Notes: generated by a model from the sequence alone, not told the origin. A stretch of DNA of 19,097 nucleotides from Cytophagales bacterium (GCA_003500135.1 DNTA01000165.1:1-19097); one strand, 5' to 3'. Positions 1 to 7,866 are shown, numbered from the stretch's first letter. Translations and numbers: made by a program.

Positions 1-71
1 GGATTTCATCAGAGCTTGAGGGCAAACGATCACTACAGATTGTATTCCGATCTTTCAATGAATGGTTGATT

Positions 72-113
72 TTCATCCATGACGGAAGTCACAGACTTCC
101 TGCTTCATCCGTG
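72..113. repeat. Hairpin flanked by short direct repeats, possibly REP-like
   Basis: GGAAGTC (84-90), a three-base loop ACA, and GACTTCC (94-100) form a perfect 7-bp stem. It is flanked by two near-identical direct repeats, TTCATCCATG (72-81) and TTCATCCGTG (104-113). A small palindrome bracketed by repeats in non-coding DNA resembles the REP elements mobilised by RAYT transposases. That assignment is inference, because only one copy lies in the window and there is no transposase. Confidence 0.35.
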
Positions 114-302
114 CTTTTCAGTCCCCGCTTTTTTCGTTTTACTACAAAAGCTTGAGACTAAAAAGAGCGGAATCAACTTTGAAGTGTTGCAGGTGACATT
201 CCAAATTCTTCCAGCATCCAGCTTCGGGCCTCGAGCAAATAGAGCCTTCAGCTTTAAGTCCAACTTATGAAGTTGAGGTCGATCGAACCAATAAACGACT
301 CC

Positions 303-330
303 TCAAAAAAACAAATCCAGAGAACTCTGT
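303..330 (-). terminator. Weak possible intrinsic terminator after recQ
   Basis: On the minus strand, just past the recQ stop, the palindrome CAGAGTTCTCTG (329-318) is followed after a few bases by a run of seven T residues (at 304-310). The usable stem is only about 4 bp with a tetraloop, so this is a marginal terminator. Its position is right for one. Confidence 0.3.
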
Positions 331-334
331 ACTA

Positions 335-2470
335 TTATCCTTCATACAAGGCCACTGCCAGTCGGATCTCGTAGTACTCATACTTCTCCTCCAGCGCCTC
401 GTGGATGGGCTTTAGGGTTTTGTAATCGTCGAATTGGGGCAGTACCGCAAATATCTCCTCTTTCGCCTGTGGCCGCAGGTACTGTTCAATGTTGATGTTT
501 TCGCCCTTTTGATACAAATAGGAGAGGTGCGAATAAATCGTTACGATGTGCAGGTTTCTACGGGTGGCGATCTCTTCAGGCGTAAGGCCTTGTTTATACA
601 ATTGCAGCGTGGCAATCTGCGTGTCACCTTTTCTTTTTTTGCCACCTTTTTCGAATTTATAGCTCCGGATCACCTCGAGAAAAGCATCGGCATAGCGCTC
701 CAGCTTGTGGGCCCCCACACCTTGCAGCAGTGCAAAATCATCTTTGGTCAATGGCATATCGCGGGCCATCTCCTGCAGGGTAGCGTCATTGAAAACGACA
801 TATGGAGGTACAGCCTCCAGTTTGGCAATGCGTTGTCTCTCTTGCCGCAGCAATTGAAAAAGCTCATTGGACAATGCTTTTTCCTTCCGTTCCTTTTCGG
901 TCTTTTTATCCAGCGGCTTACGCGCTTCGATAATTTTCGGGTCCACCAGCGCTATTTTTGCTTTACCATACAACACCTTTGCACCGTATTCTGTCACCTT
1001 CAACGACTTGCCTTCATTGTAGGCAATCTCCACCAGGCCCTGCTGGATCAACTGCATAATGTAGAGCAGCCAGTCGTCGTGGCTGATATCACTGCCCATG
1101 CCAAATGTTTTGATCTCGTGATATCCTTTTTGAAAGAGGTGTTTTTTCTGACTACCCCGCAGGATATCGATCAGCATCATGATACCGCACTTTTCTTCGG
1201 TACGTTTAATAGCCGACATGGCCTTTTGGGCGATTATGGTGCCGTCGAAAAATTTAGGAGGATTTTCGCATACGTCGCAATTACCACAGTTTTCTTCCAG
1301 GCTTTCGCCAAAATAGCTCAACAGGATCTTTCTCCGGCATACCACCGCCTCGGCATACTCCTGCATGCGGTACAGCTTGTCCACATTGATGTCGCGCTGA
1401 CCACTCTCCTCGGCAAACTTACGCAGCATCACCAGGTCGCCCAGGTTGTAGTACAAAAATGTATCACTTGGCAGTCCGTCGCGGCCTGCTCGCCCTATTT
1501 CCTGGAAGTAGTTCTCAATGCTTTTGGGCAGGTTGTAGTGGATGACCCAACGCACATTGGGCTTGTCGATGCCCATTCCAAAGGCAATCGTGGCGCAAAT
1601 CACCGGCGTCTCATCTTTAATAAACGCCTCCTGCACCTCATGCCTTTCCTTTGACTCCATGCCCGCATGGTAGTAGGCCGACTTTATGCCGTGGAGGTTC
1701 AAATAGGCCGATATCTCCTCGGTGTTCTTGCGGCTAAGGCAGTAGACGATCCCTGACGCATTGGGCCTGGATTGGATAAATTCAAGGATCTCTTTTTGTT
1801 TATTCCTTTTTGAAATATTCTGTCGTACAGAAAGGCTCAGGTTGGGCCGGTCAAACGATGAAATAAAAGTTTGTGCTTTTTCTATGTCGAGTTGTTGCAG
1901 CACATCCGACCTAGTTATTTTATCTGCTGTGGCCGTTAGGGCAATCACCGGCACGTTGGGCAGTTTCTTTTTTACATGGGCAAGCTGGGTGTATTCCGGC
2001 CGGAAATCATGGCCCCACTGGGATATGCAGTGTGCCTCATCAATTGCCAACAGGCCTATTTTAATGTGATCCAGAATAAAGTCCAGCTTGCTTTGGAGCT
2101 TTTCCGGAGAGAGGTACAATAGATCAATGTCTCCTTCGCGGCACCGGTCAAGGATGTGCTGCTCCTCCCTGAAGTCGAGTGAGCTGTTTATAAATTCGGC
2201 TTGCACACCACTGGCTTTCAGGCTGGCTACCTGGTCTTGCATAAGCGAGATCAGTGGTGAAATGACCAGGGCAGTGCCGGGAAGCATAAGGGCAGGTATT
2301 TGGTAACAGATTGATTTGCCCCCGCCGGTAGGCATGAGCACCAGCGCATCTTTTTTATGAATGACATTGTCTATAATCTCGGCTTGTAACGGCCTGAATT
2401 GATCGTAGCCAAAGTACTTCTTTAAATAATCAACGGGTGAATTCAGCTTTTTTGCGGAAACAGACGACAT
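335..2470 (-). CDS. recQ: ATP-dependent DNA helicase RecQ
   Basis: This is a 3'-5' superfamily 2 DNA helicase acting in recombination repair and stalled-fork processing in the cytoplasm. Visible motifs are a Walker A PTGGGKS (residues 47-53), DEAH (144-147) in the RecQ-typical context DEAHCISQWGHDFRP, and motif VI QEIGRAGRDG (323-332). The RecQ-Ct zinc site is formed by C378, C395, C398 and C401. A winged-helix region follows (about 410-510), then an HRDC domain (about 534-605) and a C-terminal helix-turn-helix of the HTH_40 type (about 615-705). At 711 residues it is longer than the roughly 610-residue E. coli protein, and the extra length is the terminal HTH domain, a form common in Bacteroidota. 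The start is an ATG, with a stop-free, full-length catalytic core. It is transcribed away from the MtfA-like gene, and the 77-base gap must hold both promoters. Confidence 0.97.
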   Translation of the reverse strand: MSSVSAKKLNSPVDYLKKYFGYDQFRPLQAEIIDNVIHKKDALVLMPTGGGKSICYQIPALMLPGTALVISPLISLMQDQVASLKASGVQAEFINSSLDFREEQHILDRCREGDIDLLYLSPEKLQSKLDFILDHIKIGLLAIDEAHCISQWGHDFRPEYTQLAHVKKKLPNVPVIALTATADKITRSDVLQQLDIEKAQTFISSFDRPNLSLSVRQNISKRNKQKEILEFIQSRPNASGIVYCLSRKNTEEISAYLNLHGIKSAYYHAGMESKERHEVQEAFIKDETPVICATIAFGMGIDKPNVRWVIHYNLPKSIENYFQEIGRAGRDGLPSDTFLYYNLGDLVMLRKFAEESGQRDINVDKLYRMQEYAEAVVCRRKILLSYFGESLEENCGNCDVCENPPKFFDGTIIAQKAMSAIKRTEEKCGIMMLIDILRGSQKKHLFQKGYHEIKTFGMGSDISHDDWLLYIMQLIQQGLVEIAYNEGKSLKVTEYGAKVLYGKAKIALVDPKIIEARKPLDKKTEKERKEKALSNELFQLLRQERQRIAKLEAVPPYVVFNDATLQEMARDMPLTKDDFALLQGVGAHKLERYADAFLEVIRSYKFEKGGKKRKGDTQIATLQLYKQGLTPEEIATRRNLHIVTIYSHLSYLYQKGENINIEQYLRPQAKEEIFAVLPQFDDYKTLKPIHEALEEKYEYYEIRLAVALYEG

Positions 2471-2547
2471 AATAAATTAGAATTGATTTGGTTGCTTTAC
2501 TACCCAATTAAGGATAATTATTGTAAAATAGCATCAAATTTCCAGTC

Positions 2548-3402
2548 ATGAAAGAATTCATTTCGCTATTTATTGCCTATGGCTTTGTGTTGGTTACGGT
2601 GGTATTGCTGTTGTTTGCCATTGCACTTTTTTTACTGAGCTTTATTGAGAACATTTTTCTCAACATTTTCAAAGATCGTTTTTTTAATCGCCTACCCTTT
2701 ACAAGGACCAAGGCAGTTTATCGCAAGATCCTTTTAAGCCAGTTTGCGTATTATCAAAAGTTAAATGCCAGGGACCGGGTAAAATTTGAAAAGCGCGTAG
2801 TGTATTTTATTCGCCGAAACCGATTTTATGCGCGGGGAATGCCTGAGGTAACCACTGAAATGAAGGTGCTGATTGCCAGTTCGGCGGTTCAATTGACTTT
2901 TGGCCTGCCGGCGCTCTATTTCCCGCTTTTCAATCGCATACTGGTCTACCCAAATGATTATTATTCCGAAATTTACAAGCGCTATCACAAAGGGGAGGTA
3001 AACCCTCGCCACAAAACTATTGTATTGTCGTGGAATAATTTTCTGGGGGGCTATAAAAGTGCCAATGATGGGATAAACCTTGGTATACATGAAATGGCAC
3101 ATGCCCTGGAGCTGGAAAACATGATGATTAACCAGGAGTACAATTTCCTGGATTGGGAAGCACATAAAAACTGGATTTACCTGGCGCGTGATGAAATGCA
3201 AAAGATAAAAAACGGAATGCCGCATTTCTTCAGGCCTTATGCAGGTGTGAACCGGCAGGAGTTTTTCGCCGTGTGTATGGAAAACTTTTTTGAGCGACCC
3301 GAAGGCTTTAAAGCTGCCCTGCCCGAGCTGTACCACTACACCGCGAGAATGCTTAATCAGGATCCACTGAAAGGCCGGGTGGAGCGCCATGTCGCCGCAT
3401 GA
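2548..3402 (+). CDS. Membrane-anchored MtfA-like zinc peptidase (M90 family)
   Basis: This is a probable zinc metallopeptidase of the MtfA (Mlc titration factor A, DUF980/M90) family. The HEMAH motif at residues 181-185 gives two histidine ligands and the catalytic glutamate. A downstream EFFAVCMENFFE segment (238-249) matches the family region expected to supply the third ligand. E. coli MtfA is a soluble cytosolic protein that binds the regulator Mlc and so affects glucose uptake. This protein instead begins with a strongly hydrophobic segment (about residues 8-35), so it is probably anchored in the inner membrane with the peptidase domain on one face. No Mlc or phosphotransferase gene lies nearby, so a role in sugar control should not be assumed. 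It is 284 residues with an ATG start. The gene ends 12 bases from the stop of the convergent lipoprotein gene. Confidence 0.85.
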   Translation: MKEFISLFIAYGFVLVTVVLLLFAIALFLLSFIENIFLNIFKDRFFNRLPFTRTKAVYRKILLSQFAYYQKLNARDRVKFEKRVVYFIRRNRFYARGMPEVTTEMKVLIASSAVQLTFGLPALYFPLFNRILVYPNDYYSEIYKRYHKGEVNPRHKTIVLSWNNFLGGYKSANDGINLGIHEMAHALELENMMINQEYNFLDWEAHKNWIYLARDEMQKIKNGMPHFFRPYAGVNRQEFFAVCMENFFERPEGFKAALPELYHYTARMLNQDPLKGRVERHVAA

Positions 3403-3414
3403 TAAGGGTGTCAG

Positions 3415-4479
3415 TTAATCAATTTTACGAAATGCCATTACTTTTTTATCCCCCTGGAATAAGGTCAAAAAGCCATTTTCTATTTCATATTGAAACGTTT
3501 TTTCTGAAAAGTTCCTGAGAAAGAGGTCTTCAATAGACTGGTCGGGGCAATATCGCCGGGTGCTGATCAGAGGCGAAATGCTGATTTCATGTCCTCTTAC
3601 CTCAATATCGCCATTGATCAGGTTGCAGCCTCCGTTACCCATTAATCTGTTGTCATCCAAATGGATTTCAATGTAGGGTCGGGTCGCGGGTAGGTCTTTG
3701 CGAGTCAAAGTATCCAGCTCTTCGAGCGCCCAGATATCGTGCAGTCGGTAATCGGTCAGGAACTTACCGCACCCTTTCATGTCCATATCGTTGGTTTGTA
3801 CTTCTACCTGGTAAGGGAACTGCTCGCCTGACATTTGATCGGTGCAACTCGTTTTTTCTACCATCACCTTCAATTCCGTGTCATTCGTGTCGGAGTATGT
3901 CCATCCATTTTCGGTAGCATATTTTTCGGGGTTGTTTACAATGAGTTCGGATGTCCTATTCATATGGCTCACAACCAACCGGTCATCATCATAGAAGGTC
4001 AGTGACCAGGAGGGTTCATTGCCCATGGCTACGAAAATGATCCCTTTGTCCAGTTTTTTCTGCCAGAAAGATAAGTTCTCACCCGGCATAGATTTCACCA
4101 GTTCATTTTGCCCTTCGGTGATCTGGCCATTTTTATCAACAAGCAATAAATGATCGTTCCGGACTCGCCATCTGTTGAAATTTTCATCTTTTTTATTGAG
4201 CAAAATAGTGGAGTCATTGTCAAAGCTCCAGCTTCCCGAGTTTTCCACCACATTGGGTGTGGAGGAGTGATATACAGTTTTGTCATTAAACGATTGGTCG
4301 GAAGAAAGGGTAAGCTGATAGGTAATGTAGGCACAGTCCTCACAGGTGAGCCCACCGGACCAATTGCCGACGATGGCAGATGTGATGACTTGCGTAGAAG
4401 CGGGATCGGCTTGCCGGGATGGATTTTTTGAGCAGGCCATAAATAGCAAAACGGTAAAGAGTAGAATAGGGTGTTTCAT
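3415..4479 (-). CDS. Three-domain lipoprotein: NlpE N-terminal, COG3650-like, META
   Basis: This is a probable envelope lipoprotein. The N-terminus is a short type II signal peptide ending in a FMAC lipobox, with C16 as the lipidated residue. Residues about 35-125 resemble the NlpE N-terminal domain: a GLTCEDC stretch carries the CxxC pair C46/C49, followed by a GSWSF strand and a RWRV strand. Residues about 145-240 resemble the COG3650 envelope domain (AMGNEPSW, then C212 and C237). Residues about 247-354 form a META/HslJ-type domain (GNGGCN at 281-286, with C311 in the place of the usual TRMAC cysteine). NlpE in E. coli reports lipoprotein trafficking and surface contact to Cpx. META proteins are linked to heat-shock or antibiotic stress. 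A role in envelope stress is therefore inference, as no Cpx-like partner is present, although a broken histidine kinase lies directly upstream. Assignments are by motif reading only. Confidence 0.75.
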   Translation of the reverse strand: MKHPILLFTVLLFMACSKNPSRQADPASTQVITSAIVGNWSGGLTCEDCAYITYQLTLSSDQSFNDKTVYHSSTPNVVENSGSWSFDNDSTILLNKKDENFNRWRVRNDHLLLVDKNGQITEGQNELVKSMPGENLSFWQKKLDKGIIFVAMGNEPSWSLTFYDDDRLVVSHMNRTSELIVNNPEKYATENGWTYSDTNDTELKVMVEKTSCTDQMSGEQFPYQVEVQTNDMDMKGCGKFLTDYRLHDIWALEELDTLTRKDLPATRPYIEIHLDDNRLMGNGGCNLINGDIEVRGHEISISPLISTRRYCPDQSIEDLFLRNFSEKTFQYEIENGFLTLFQGDKKVMAFRKID

Positions 4480-4574
4480 GGCAATTTACTTTCTATGAGC
4501 AAATTACTGAATCGATATTCAAAAGGGAAATAAATGTTTCATTTTTCAAATGCAGGCCTGGCTTTTCCGACTGA

Positions 4575-5273
4575 TCAATCGGCATTGTTTTCAGCGGCGT
4601 TGAAGGGGAAAGTGATGATAAAACAGCTGAGGTGATCTTTTTTGTATTTATAGGTTAGTTTACCACCGATTTTCGAAAGCAAGTAGAAGGCCAGGTTCAA
4701 GCCCAAGCCGGCGCCGATTTCCTGAAGTGTCTAGCGTATGAACAATTCAATTTTATTTCGCTCAAGAACATAGCAAATAACTATACAGCCAATTATGAAT
4801 GAAATAAGAAATATCGTTTGATTTTGCCGGTCGATTTCGAAGTAGGTTCCGGAATAAAACATATATACCCCCACCACCAGAGCGCACAAAGTAATGTAAT
4901 GGATAAACCTTATGCCTGCAATACTACAGCAAAGCAATAAAATCGTTACGGTTGCATTAATCAGAAAAAACCCGGGCATATTGCCAAAGAAGTCGATCAA
5001 TAGGACAGAGATGATCAAAACAAGTACCAATAGAAAAACTACGATCTGATACCTTCCATGTTTTTTAACCCATCTGGAATAAGTTAGTGCAAAAACGATG
5101 CATAATAGGATGAAAATGGAAGAGCGAATAAGGAAAACCAATTGAAAATTGGTGTTGCGAAAAGCATCGATGATCAGAAAAGTGATCGTGACGAACATGC
5201 CAAAGGCAAGCATCAGTCGCACCAAAAAAAAGTTATGATGTAAACACCAGATATTAAATCTGTTGGTTGTCAC
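4575..5273 (-). pseudogene. Sensor histidine kinase with catalytic core missing
   Basis: Reading leftward, a GTG-start frame encodes 180 residues with about six membrane helices and ends in ERNKIELFIR at a TAG (4733-4731). That is the point where a sensor kinase would enter its coiled coil and dimerisation domain. In exactly the same frame after the TAG, 51 codons follow to a TGA at 4577-4575. They spell the end of a HATPase_c domain: QEIGAGLGLNLAFYLLSKIG (G2 box GAGLGL), then the last strands and tail. The phosphoacceptor helix, N box and G1 box are absent. The simplest reading is an internal deletion with a stop at or near the junction. The 180-residue membrane part could still be made. GTG at 5273 is the first start after an in-frame TAA at 5282-5280. 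No response regulator is adjacent. Confidence 0.75.
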
Positions 5274-5295
5274 TTTATTTTAAAATCTAAGCCAC

Positions 5296-5369
5296 TATTT
5301 GTCAAATACGAATTTATTATTCTCCTGCATTAGGGCCATGTGGTTTCAAAAAGTTGTGGTTTGTCAAAC
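5296..5369. promoter_or_regulatory. Two TTTGTCAAA palindromes upstream of der
   Basis: TATTTG-T-CAAATA (5296-5308) and GTTTG-T-CAAAC (5359-5369) are two odd-length palindromes sharing the core TTTGTCAAA, about 62 bases centre to centre (roughly six helical turns). They lie between the divergent kinase remnant and der. Paired palindromes at such spacing are typical of dimeric repressor sites, but I cannot name a regulator, and chance in AT-rich DNA is possible. Confidence 0.35.
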
Positions 5370-5401
5370 TGCGACATAATAAAATGATGATTTACATGGC
5401 C
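5334..5401. repeat. Inverted repeat GGCCATGT / ACATGGCC
   Basis: GGCCATGT at 5334-5341 and ACATGGCC at 5394-5401 are perfect 8-bp inverted arms separated by 52 bases, with one more pairable base outside (T5402 as a wobble with G5333). The right-hand TTTGTCAAA palindrome lies inside the loop. The right arm ends about 40 bases before the der -7 element, so it is probably upstream of the transcript and would act as DNA rather than RNA. Confidence 0.3.
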
Positions 5402-5440
5402 TTATTGATGATTCGATTTCACGAATCCAATAAAAGGGCC

Positions 5441-5448
5441 TATTTTTG
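5441..5448 (+). promoter_or_regulatory. Bacteroidota -7 promoter element of der
   Basis: TATTTTTG matches the TAnnTTTG -7 consensus of the Bacteroidota primary sigma factor exactly. It lies 18 bases before the der ATG, leaving a leader of about 10 bases. The -33 region about 20 bases upstream reads ATTTC rather than TTTG, so it is weak. Confidence 0.6.
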
Positions 5449-5465
5449 CGACTTAAATAATAATT

Positions 5466-6773
5466 ATGGCAAATATTGTGGCAATAGTCGGGCGACCCAA
5501 TGTCGGGAAGTCTACCTTATTTAACCGTCTGGTAGAACAGCGAAAGGCGATCATGGATGATGAAAGTGGTGTCACCCGCGATCGTCATTATGGCTTTGGC
5601 GAGTGGACGGGCAAATATTTCACTGTGGTAGATACAGGCGGCTATGTGGTAGGCAGCGACGATGTATTTGAGGATGCCATAAGAAAACAGGTGCAGTTAG
5701 CCCTGGGGGAGGCTTCGGTAATTCTTTTTATGGTTGATGTCGATACCGGACTAATAGATCTTGACAAGGATTTTGCCAATGTGGTACGTGCGGTTAAAAA
5801 GCCTGTATTTATCGTTGCCAACAAGGCCGATAATACCGAACGCATGCAAATGTCCGGAGAGTTTTATGCACTCGGGTTAGGTGATGTGTATCCGGTTTCT
5901 TCCATTAATGGGTCCGGGACCGGTGAACTGCTGGATAAAGTGATTGAGCATTTTGAAGAAGAACAGGATGAAAATCCGGAAGAAGGAATTCCACGAATTT
6001 CCATCCTTGGACGTCCCAACGTGGGTAAATCCTCCTTTTTGAATGTGCTGATTGGTGAAGAGCGCAGCATAGTTACCGATCAGGCGGGTACCACACGCGA
6101 TGCAATCAATACGCGGTATAAAATGTACGGTAAAGATTTTATCCTGACCGACACAGCCGGTGTAAGGAAAAAGTCACGGGTAAAAGAGGACATAGAATTT
6201 TATTCAGTTTTACGATCAATCCAGGCGCTGCAAGACAGCGACGTCTGTATTATCCTGATAGATGCCGAAAGAGGCTTTGAATCCCAGGATATGAGTCTGA
6301 TATCGCTGGCACACCGCTACAAAAAGGGTGTGCTACTAATGGTCAATAAATGGGACCTGGTAGAAAAAGACTCCAACACCGTAAAGGAATACAGGAATTT
6401 CATGGAAGAGAAGCTCGGTCCACTAAGTTACATCCCCATAGTCTTTACCTCGGTAATCAATAAGCAGCGCGTATACAAGGCTATGGAAATGGCCCTGCAG
6501 GTATATGAAAATAAAACCAAAAAGGTTTCTACCTCTGCTTTAAACGAAGCGCTATTACCGGAAATTGAGCGTTATCCGCCACCGGCCTATCGAAGCAAAT
6601 ACATTAAAATCAAGTACATCACCCAGTTGCCCACCAAAAACCCGACATTCGCATTTTTTTGCAATCATCCCAACCATATCAAGGAGCCCTATCAGCGTTT
6701 TTTGGAAAACAAACTGCGGAAACATTTTGATTTTAGTGGTGTGCCCGTAAAGCTGGTTTTTAGAAATAAGTAA
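5466..6773 (+). CDS. der: Ribosome biogenesis GTPase Der (EngA)
   Basis: This is the double GTPase needed for maturation of the 50S ribosomal subunit. Two G domains are visible in tandem. The first has GRPNVGKST (9-17), DTGG (56-59) and NKAD (119-122). The second has GRPNVGKSS (182-190), DTAG (229-232) and NKWD (294-297). An acidic linker (about 164-174) separates them, and a C-terminal KH-like RNA-binding domain fills the rest (about 350-435). The length of 435 residues is normal for the family. The ATG follows an exact -7 promoter element at 18 bases. The SprT-like gene begins 5 bases after the stop, so the two are probably co-transcribed. Confidence 0.97.
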   Translation: MANIVAIVGRPNVGKSTLFNRLVEQRKAIMDDESGVTRDRHYGFGEWTGKYFTVVDTGGYVVGSDDVFEDAIRKQVQLALGEASVILFMVDVDTGLIDLDKDFANVVRAVKKPVFIVANKADNTERMQMSGEFYALGLGDVYPVSSINGSGTGELLDKVIEHFEEEQDENPEEGIPRISILGRPNVGKSSFLNVLIGEERSIVTDQAGTTRDAINTRYKMYGKDFILTDTAGVRKKSRVKEDIEFYSVLRSIQALQDSDVCIILIDAERGFESQDMSLISLAHRYKKGVLLMVNKWDLVEKDSNTVKEYRNFMEEKLGPLSYIPIVFTSVINKQRVYKAMEMALQVYENKTKKVSTSALNEALLPEIERYPPPAYRSKYIKIKYITQLPTKNPTFAFFCNHPNHIKEPYQRFLENKLRKHFDFSGVPVKLVFRNK

Positions 6774-6778
6774 GTAAA

Positions 6779-7414
6779 GTGAATAAAAAAGCGGCATCGG
6801 AAAAGTTGCGCCTCATACTTGCCAGGTATGTCCCGGAAAAGGCGTTGCCCTATTGTGTGCAACTTTGGAATGATACTCCCTTTCATTTTAAAGTTTCCCG
6901 TGCCCGGGGGTCGAAGCTGGGCGACTACCGCTATGACCACAGGGTGAAGTCGCACACCATCACGGTGAATAATAACCTGAACCAATACGCCTTTTTGCTA
7001 ACCTACATACATGAGATCGCCCACCTGCATGTTCAGCTAAAATACGGGCGTAAAGCGCTGCCTCATGGAAAGGAATGGAAAAGCACTTTTCGGCAAATAA
7101 TGCTTCCGGTATTAAATGAGGAGATATATCCACATGAAATTCTGGAAGCGCTCAAAAAGCATATGAAAAACCCTAAGGCCAGTTCACATTCCGACCATCA
7201 TTTATACAAGGCGCTGAAGCATTACGACACCGGAAAACTATCCGATGCTGTGCTTCTGGAGGATCTCAAAGAAGGTGAATCGTTTGTATTTAAAGGCGTA
7301 GCTTACCAGAAGCTTATGACCCGCCGGACCCGCGTTTTATGCCTGCATGCCGGTAGCCGCCGCAAATACCTGATACCCAAAATGGCCGAAGTTACCCGAA
7401 TGGATCAGGCCTGA
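6779..7414 (+). CDS. SprT-like zinc metalloprotein without the usual zinc ribbon
   Basis: This is a SprT-family protein, distantly related to the eukaryotic SPRTN protease, with an unclear bacterial role. The HEIAH motif at residues 78-82 provides two zinc ligands and the catalytic glutamate, and HGKEW (H96) is the expected third-ligand region. E. coli SprT carries a C-terminal zinc ribbon of paired CxxC motifs. Here the C-terminal third is rich in R and K and has only one cysteine, so the ribbon is absent. The start is a GTG five bases after the der stop, and I saw no better in-frame ATG. The last 10 bases overlap the convergent DinB-like gene. It is 211 residues. Coupling with der suggests shared expression, not necessarily shared function. 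Confidence 0.85.
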   Translation: MNKKAASEKLRLILARYVPEKALPYCVQLWNDTPFHFKVSRARGSKLGDYRYDHRVKSHTITVNNNLNQYAFLLTYIHEIAHLHVQLKYGRKALPHGKEWKSTFRQIMLPVLNEEIYPHEILEALKKHMKNPKASSHSDHHLYKALKHYDTGKLSDAVLLEDLKEGESFVFKGVAYQKLMTRRTRVLCLHAGSRRKYLIPKMAEVTRMDQA

Positions 7415-7866
7415 CGATCCAACAATCTCCGGTGGTAATTGATCTGACCAAGATGGTAGTTGAGGTGCCCCTGTAGATGAATTAAAAACTCGATGTTGCT
7501 CATAGGATATCCAAATACTTCGAGTGGATACCGGTCGGTCACCTGGTTTTCGGTCATCCTTTGCAAAACATCATTCACCACTTCTCTTGTTTTTTCAATA
7601 CGATCCGTCAGCTCAGAAACGGCTATATCCGATTGATTAAACTCATCATCTCGTTTCCGAATGTAGTCCGTACGTCCCAATACATGACCGATAAAATGAT
7701 TCAGGTTACCAATAAGGTGCAAACACAGATTGCCGGCGCTGTTGGCTATTTCTCCTTCCGTTTTCCAAAGCGTCGATTCGTTTTGGTATTGTTTTATTTC
7801 TTTTTCCAATCTCTTTAAATCTCGGTCAAATAACTTTTGAAGGGCATCGCATGTTAATAAATTCAT
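7405..7866 (-). CDS. DinB/DUF1572 family four-helix protein
   Basis: This is a 153-residue protein resembling the DUF1572 branch of the DinB/YfiT superfamily, four-helix bundles that often bind a divalent metal through histidines. Candidate ligands are H50 and H57 (CLHLIGNLNHFIG) and H134 and H138 (GHLNYHLGQ), spaced as in the family. Relatives include thiol-dependent S-transferases, but the substrate cannot be read from sequence. I chose the ATG at 7866 although the frame stays open to 8106. The longer form would run across the divergent promoter into the thioredoxin-like coding region, and the family-like sequence begins at this ATG. Its 3' end overlaps the SprT-like gene by 10 bases. Confidence 0.8.
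   Translation of the reverse strand: MNLLTCDALQKLFDRDLKRLEKEIKQYQNESTLWKTEGEIANSAGNLCLHLIGNLNHFIGHVLGRTDYIRKRDDEFNQSDIAVSELTDRIEKTREVVNDVLQRMTENQVTDRYPLEVFGYPMSNIEFLIHLQGHLNYHLGQINYHRRLLDRQA

Larger units (their letters stand above)
1..334. other. Intergenic region at the left edge, no convincing gene
   Basis: I found no gene here that I can support. One plus-strand frame is open from base 3 to a TGA at 153-155, and a 63-codon frame runs from 79 to 270. Neither shows a recognisable domain, and both run through the hairpin at 84-100, so they look like chance frames or translated repeat sequence. Another plus frame is open from base 1 to a TGA at 67-69 and could be the last 22 codons of a gene entering from the left, but that is too short to judge. 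The right end, 303-334, contains the probable end-of-transcript signal of recQ. Confidence 0.5.

Noticed and set aside
79..270. 63-codon plus-strand frame near the left edge
   Set aside because: It crosses the hairpin repeat, has no recognisable domain and no promoter; treated as non-coding.
434..1654. 406-codon open frame antisense to recQ
   Set aside because: It lies wholly inside recQ, which has every helicase motif in order. The antisense translation shows no domain and is typical of a complement-strand shadow.
335..2470. A defence island around recQ
   Set aside because: Helicases occur in defence systems, but this is a standard RecQ with HRDC domain and its neighbours show no nuclease, toxin, reverse transcriptase or CRISPR features.
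2761..3390. 209-codon antisense frame within the MtfA-like gene
   Set aside because: The opposite strand carries the HEMAH metallopeptidase along its whole length.
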